Positions 37,644-41,802 of a DNA stretch of 41,802 nucleotides are shown here, one piece after another. The stretch's first letter is position 1; every line of letters starts with the position of its first letter. The DNA is from an uncultured Holophagaceae bacterium. Lineage in GTDB: Bacteria > Acidobacteriota > Holophagae > Holophagales > Holophagaceae. The notes under the pieces are model-generated. The model saw only the letters and a list, made by a program, of their open reading frames with translations, was not told where the DNA came from and searched no databases. The stretch spans positions 1-41,802 of the forward strand of contig CAIYNT010000260.1 of the NCBI GenBank assembly GCA_903927605.1, read 5' to 3'. The position numbers were made by a program, and so were the translations under genes.

Positions 37644-38266
37644 TCAATCAGGTGCGCCCCGCTCCGGGGTCTGGCCGCCAAGAACCATGCCCCAATGCTG
37701 CCGAACAAGGTGAGCAGCCTCCCCACCTGCGGTGTGGACTGAGAACCAACCACTTGGCCCTGGGAACATGGGCCTGAGGGCATGACTGTAGTCCTCGGCA
37801 CACGGGAACCCAGCCAGCAGGACAATGAGGCGGCGGGCATCTTGGACGCTGTGAGCCTCCAAGGTCTGGCATGTGAATCCCTTTGCCTCAAGAGCCTCCC
37901 GCTGGCTGGGAATCGTCCCGGTTGGAGAACCGAGATTGATGATGGCCACCACGATGCCGACCTCACCGGTGAATGCCATAGGGTCCAGCCTCGCCTTGAA
38001 ATCCTTGATGACCTTGTGGAAAGCCTGGTCTTCCTCCCGGCTGGAGAACCGAGATTGATGATGGCCACCACGATGCCGACCTCACCGGTGAATGCCATAG
38101 GGTCCAGCCTCGCCTTGAAATCCTTGATGACCTTGTGGAAAGCCTGGTCTTCCTCCCGGCTGGGGCATTGCGGGTGTTCTCGATTCCCACCATCAGAAGC
38201 CAACGGCCCGCCTCCTTCCATCCCGCTTGAGCCTGCATTCTGTCTGGAGCCTGGCAACCAGATCAC
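37644..38266 (-). pseudogene. Unknown gene frameshifted by a 119-bp tandem duplication
   Basis: One frame from upstream reads SREEDQAFHKVIKDF...GEVGIVVAIINLGSP. A 119-bp exact duplication (37923-38160) then throws it out of frame, since 119 is not a multiple of three. With one copy removed, the frame joins smoothly to TGTIPSQREALEAKGF..ARRLIVLLAGFP and ends at 37644, giving a protein of up to 167 residues. The product is not recognised; the hydrophobic strand GIVVAIINLGS and later helices suggest an alpha/beta fold. The most 5' start (38266) overlaps the end of the AAA+ gene by 74 bases, so the true start may be later. It lies directly downstream of that gene on the same strand. Confidence 0.6.
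37923..38160. repeat. 119-bp perfect tandem duplication
   Basis: Two adjacent copies (37923-38041 and 38042-38160) look identical and carry coding sequence of the disrupted gene. The short CCCGGCTGG-like sequence at the junctions is compatible with replication slippage. Such a duplication is reversible by recombination. Confidence 0.9.
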
Positions 38267-40322
38267 CCTCCGACATGAGCGGTGACAATCGGGACTGCCG
38301 GACGATGTTGGCGAAGTCGCCAGGGGTCAGGGAGGCCATGCCTTGGACGAGGGGTAGAGCTTCTCCTGACGGCTCCAGGCTCAGGGTCCGCGATACTTCC
38401 TTGAACATGGTCAGGATTTGATGGGGCTTCATGTAGCCGAAGTGGATCTTCAGATCGAACCGCCTCAGGGCCGCAGGGTCCATCGAATCGAGTAGGTTCG
38501 TGCTGGCCACGAACACGCCAGAGTATGCCTCCATCTGGGTCAGCAGTTCGGCAACTTGGGACACCTCCCAGCTACGCTCAGCCCCCTGACGGTCGCGAAG
38601 GAAGGTGTCAGCTTCGTCCAGTAGCAGGACTGCACCCTCCCGTTCGGCCTGCATGAACATCCGTCCTAGGTTCTGTTCCATCTCGCCGAGCCACTTGCTC
38701 TGAAGGTCAGAGGCCCGCCTGACGAGAAGCGGACGATCAAGGGCTTCCGCCAGGTGGTGGCCGAAAGCCGTCTTGCCCGTGCCAGGAGGGCCATACAGGC
38801 AAACCCGCCCACGGGGGCTCCGCTTGAATCCATCCACGACTTCACGAAGGCTCAGGTCTGCCTGAAGGTTGTCCAGGGAATAGGGCAACTCCTCGGTTAG
38901 GGGCGTGGGTTTCAGGGCCTTGCCACCCATGGCCTGGAGGCTCTGGTTCACGACATCGGTGAAGGCCAGACCACAATCAAGTCCAGGGACTCCGGCACCC
39001 GCCAGGGCTACAACCCGAGCCGAGCGGGCGACGACAGCCGGAGGCAGTGCCTCATGGGCGGCGAGATGGTTTCGGACTGCCGGGCTTACGGGTAGATCCC
39101 CTAGATACCGATCCAGGATGGACCGCCTGACGCTTCGGGGAGGGATGCTGATTTCAAGGGTGAGGTCGAACCTGCGGACGAAGGCAGGGTCGAGATCCTC
39201 GACGGCATTGGTGCACCACAGGCAGGGGACGGGGTTCGTCTCCAGGCTACGGTTCAGCCATCCCTTCAACCCGGCCAGGTTGGGATCCCTGGCTTCCCCG
39301 CTCGCTGCAAAGGATGACTCCATCTCATCAAACAACAGCACGGCATCCACGGCCTGACGGAGGGCCATCTGGGCGGTGCTGAAGGCATGAAGTCGACCCA
39401 AGGCTTTTCGGGGATCACCACCGCAATCCGTGAGGGAGACGGAGTAGAGCTTGAGGCCAAGCTCCTCGGTCACGGCTCCAGCGAGTTCAGTCTTGCCGGT
39501 GCCAGGAGGGCCATAGAACAGGATGTTCACGCCTTTCTGGTTACCTGCCCGGGCTTCACGAAGGTAGGCCGTCATGATCTCGATCTGGGGTCCGAGGTGC
39601 GGGAAATCCGAAACCGTGAGAGTGGGTGCCGGGGCTCGATCGAGGGAGCCTCTGAGTAGGTCCATCGGATCTTCCGGAGGCAGGTAGAGGCCATGGCGTA
39701 GGGTCAGCGACAAATCCAGCCACTCCCCCCAATCCCCTGAGAGATCGGTCAGGAGAAGGCCGCTCACCACCAGGGGGCCGTCGGGCCGAAGCACCGTCTC
39801 CAGGTCACCCGGCTCCACACCAAGCGTCTTCGCTAGGAGAGCGACAAGATCCAGGCGACGGTAGTGCTTGATTCCCGCGTTGATGAAAATGAGGCCCTCC
39901 TCGAACCCGACCAGGTAGGTCCAGACCAGCACCTGGTGTTCGAGTTCGCTGAACCCACAGAGATCGGAGAGCTTCCGCAGGCATTGAAGGGGGCGTGTGT
40001 CCGGTAGCTCAAGTAGGCCACCGTTGGGATCTTCGACCCGGCTGGCGATGCCCACATAGTGGTCCAGCTTCTCCCACGACAGGGGGGCTGCCGAAGGGAA
40101 GCGGGTGAACTTGAAATACTCCCGGAGGCACAGGGCTTCCTGTTCCTTCGGCTGGTGGCACTCGAAGGTCAATGGACGAGGGAGAGCCCTACGTAGGCGA
40201 ATGAGCCACCGCCGAATGACTTCGGAATGAGGGCTGCGGGGCGCTTTGAACATCGGTTGCTGCCGAGTCCGGCGGGGTGACTTCGACTCGATCTGGATCT
40301 TCGGGGAGGAGTGAGTGGACAT
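38193..40322 (-). CDS. Double AAA+ ATPase
   Basis: From the ATG at 40322 the protein has 709 residues. It has a helical N-terminal region (about 1-230) followed by two AAA+ modules. Each has a Walker A GPPGTGKT (271-278 and 511-518) and a Walker B (LLFDEMES, D332/E333; LLLDEADTF, D569/E570). Arginine-finger-like segments AFVRRFDL and AALRRFDL follow. This CDC48-like arrangement suggests a hexameric remodelling or unfolding ATPase. The gene is divergent from a primase gene and next to a tRNA, so I infer mobile-element cargo. Its partner or substrate is unknown. Longer in-frame starts up to 40499 exist but precede no conserved sequence. Confidence 0.85.
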   Translation of the reverse strand: MSTHSSPKIQIESKSPRRTRQQPMFKAPRSPHSEVIRRWLIRLRRALPRPLTFECHQPKEQEALCLREYFKFTRFPSAAPLSWEKLDHYVGIASRVEDPNGGLLELPDTRPLQCLRKLSDLCGFSELEHQVLVWTYLVGFEEGLIFINAGIKHYRRLDLVALLAKTLGVEPGDLETVLRPDGPLVVSGLLLTDLSGDWGEWLDLSLTLRHGLYLPPEDPMDLLRGSLDRAPAPTLTVSDFPHLGPQIEIMTAYLREARAGNQKGVNILFYGPPGTGKTELAGAVTEELGLKLYSVSLTDCGGDPRKALGRLHAFSTAQMALRQAVDAVLLFDEMESSFAASGEARDPNLAGLKGWLNRSLETNPVPCLWCTNAVEDLDPAFVRRFDLTLEISIPPRSVRRSILDRYLGDLPVSPAVRNHLAAHEALPPAVVARSARVVALAGAGVPGLDCGLAFTDVVNQSLQAMGGKALKPTPLTEELPYSLDNLQADLSLREVVDGFKRSPRGRVCLYGPPGTGKTAFGHHLAEALDRPLLVRRASDLQSKWLGEMEQNLGRMFMQAEREGAVLLLDEADTFLRDRQGAERSWEVSQVAELLTQMEAYSGVFVASTNLLDSMDPAALRRFDLKIHFGYMKPHQILTMFKEVSRTLSLEPSGEALPLVQGMASLTPGDFANIVRQSRLSPLMSEGDLVARLQTECRLKRDGRRRAVGF

Positions 40323-40920
40323 CGAATGGCCTTGGAGAAGAGTGCGATTGGGGGTGGGGAGCCTTGGCAGGCAGAGCGTTATCGGGCCGGGCGTTCCGCC
40401 ACTGGCCGCCTGGGCTTGCCAACCTCTCGAAGCCCCTCCTTGAACCTCTTGGTGGTGACTTCCTTTGAACGTGCCATTGCTACCTCCACCTACATACACC
40501 CCCAGTGCGGTAGGACTTAGAGCAACTTTGAAGTGACCTGTATAGGAAGCAGCAGAAGGAGTTATTCCATCCGTCCACGGCTTCTCGGATCCACAACTGG
40601 TGGAGGCTGCAAATTTTTTCAGAAAGCTCTAAGACGTAGCTTCATCGGCCTGTATGTAGGGGGAAGGAGAGAAGCAATGCCAACCACGACGCCTTACAGC
40701 ACCAACTTCCCAAGACCTCCCCCATCAGGGGATGCCCACCGCTGAGAATCCCCAGTCCGAAGTAGTCCGTGACGCCCCGAGAGCTGTCGGATCGCGTGTT
40801 CGACCACAGCACAGCAGGAATCCCCAGCCGGGGCACACGGAACCAATCACGAACGCAAGACGGTCACTTCCCTTAAGAGAGGGACAGGACTTCGTCTTAC
40901 CCAAATCCAAGGAGAAAACC
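40323..40920. other. Divergent intergenic region, no gene supported
   Basis: About 600 bases separate the divergent AAA+ and primase genes. Open frames here are short, without ribosome binding sites or protein character. The sequence CTACATACA near 40494 reappears inverted as TGTATGTAG near 40650, so the region may contain operators for the two genes. I see no tRNA or clear origin repeats. Confidence 0.4.
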
Positions 40921-41802
40921 ATGCCAATGCCACCTATCGAAGAACGCCTCAAGGACCACGCCATACCATTCCTCGCCGCGCTCCTGAACTGCGAGGAGGA
41001 TGCCGCCAAGGACAAGACCATCTCCTTCCGAACCTTCCCTGAGGCTAGTCCTATCGAGTGGAAGGAACGCACTGGCTCGGAACGAAAGTCGGAACGCGAC
41101 TTGACCAGCATGAAACACTTGGCCCTGAGCCTTGCCGCAGAGGATCTGTTTGACCTCAATCTAGAAGGAGCTGGCGTCTTCGCGTCCGTCAACGAAACGG
41201 ATCAAAAAGGTGCGAAAAAGAACCACATCAAGTGCATCCGGGCCTATTGGGCTGATCTTGACGACAAGCTTGCCACCAAGCCCCTGGCCATCGAGAGCCT
41301 CCCCCTCAAGCCGACCATCGTAGTCAAGACACCTGGCGGACATCACCTTTACTGGGTGCTCAACACACGCATTCGCCTGAACAAGGAGAAGGGGTTCAGG
41401 CACCATGAACTCCAACTGATGGGGATCCAAGAGGCTCTTGAACCCTATGGTGCAGATCCGAAGGTCTGCGAGATCGCCCGTGTCATGAGGGTTCCGGGTT
41501 TCGCCCACATGAAGCGGCTGCCGGGGCGGATGGTCAAGTTGCTAAGTTCAGATGGCCCTCGTTACACAAAGGAAGAGATTGCTGCGGCATTTCCCCCCGG
41601 AACAGAGCGGGCTCATGCTTCATGTGCGGCGGCAGGCATCACCAAGAGCGACGCAGGAGTCCCTCAGTCAGCCAAGATCAAGCGGGCCACCGCCTACCTT
41701 ATGAAATGCGCCCCTGCCCTCAGTGACGGGTCCGGTCACGACAACCTGTTCTACGCCGCCATCCACATCGGACCTGGTTTCGACCTGGACCAGGAAACCA
41801 CC
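40921..41802 (+). CDS. RepB/prim-pol-like primase, partial (runs off window)
   Basis: AAGGAG seven bases before the ATG at 40921 fixes the start, and the frame stays open for 294 codons to the window end. The pattern CIRAYWADLDD (D-x-D), IVVKTPGGHHLYWVL and DPKVCEIARVMRVPGFAHMK matches the RepB-like/archaeo-eukaryotic primase domain of plasmids, phages and integrative elements. There D-x-D and the His form the nucleotide-polymerising site. A helicase domain often follows and would lie beyond the window. The gene indicates that the region right of the tRNA is a replicating or once-replicating mobile element. Confidence 0.8.
   Translation, partial: MPMPPIEERLKDHAIPFLAALLNCEEDAAKDKTISFRTFPEASPIEWKERTGSERKSERDLTSMKHLALSLAAEDLFDLNLEGAGVFASVNETDQKGAKKNHIKCIRAYWADLDDKLATKPLAIESLPLKPTIVVKTPGGHHLYWVLNTRIRLNKEKGFRHHELQLMGIQEALEPYGADPKVCEIARVMRVPGFAHMKRLPGRMVKLLSSDGPRYTKEEIAAAFPPGTERAHASCAAAGITKSDAGVPQSAKIKRATAYLMKCAPALSDGSGHDNLFYAAIHIGPGFDLDQETT

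Overview
The window is high-GC bacterial chromosome with compact, mostly short-spaced genes. It encodes a lipid A pathway (lpxB, so a Gram-negative cell envelope), a PurS/PurQ/small-PurL purine system, PilZ and Hanks-kinase signalling, and lipoproteins of the NHL/Ig-like type. Taken together this suggests an Acidobacteriota member, probably Holophagae/Geothrix-like. That is an inference from gene content and style, not a database match.

Layout: 1-1001 is AT-rich and almost gene-free, with one clear terminator. 1002-11908 is ordinary chromosome: a TPR serine/threonine kinase, an Ig-like/SPOR exported protein, a gamma-glutamylcyclotransferase-fold protein, lpxB with an overlapping partner, a DUF2203 protein, an alkyltransferase-like protein, purS-purQ, an AraC regulator and two small exported proteins.

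12010-24330 is an inserted island of about 12.3 kb. Its ends are 22-bp inverted repeats (21/22 identical), and the junctions sit in a 23-bp direct repeat (11994-12016 and 24323-24345). The insertion split the 3' end of an amidase gene: the amidase (24287-25897) now ends in island-encoded codons, and its original last codons and stop survive 12.3 kb away at 11958-12016. The island carries, on one strand, a ribbon-helix-helix regulator, a 1214-residue Eco57I-type adenine methyltransferase and a 1235-residue PLD-nuclease/SNF2-helicase fusion. This is a compact presumptive restriction or defence operon without the other genes of DISARM or BREX. The island also has a large Ig-like/NHL lipoprotein and an IS4/IS701-like DDE transposase close to its right end.

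24346-37259 is chromosome again: two tiny genes, an ICMT-like methyltransferase, purL, a PilZ/receiver-like protein, a cobalamin-type radical SAM protein, the pyrF-membrane protein-pnuC operon, a conserved hypothetical gene, and an M1-family metallopeptidase interrupted by one in-frame TAA.

37339-37415 is initiator tRNA-fMet with a promoter and a strong terminator. After it come genes of mobile-element type: a gene broken by a 119-bp tandem duplication, a double-AAA+ ATPase, and a RepB/prim-pol-like primase that runs off the window end. This looks like the start of a second integrated element next to the tRNA; no integrase is visible in the window.
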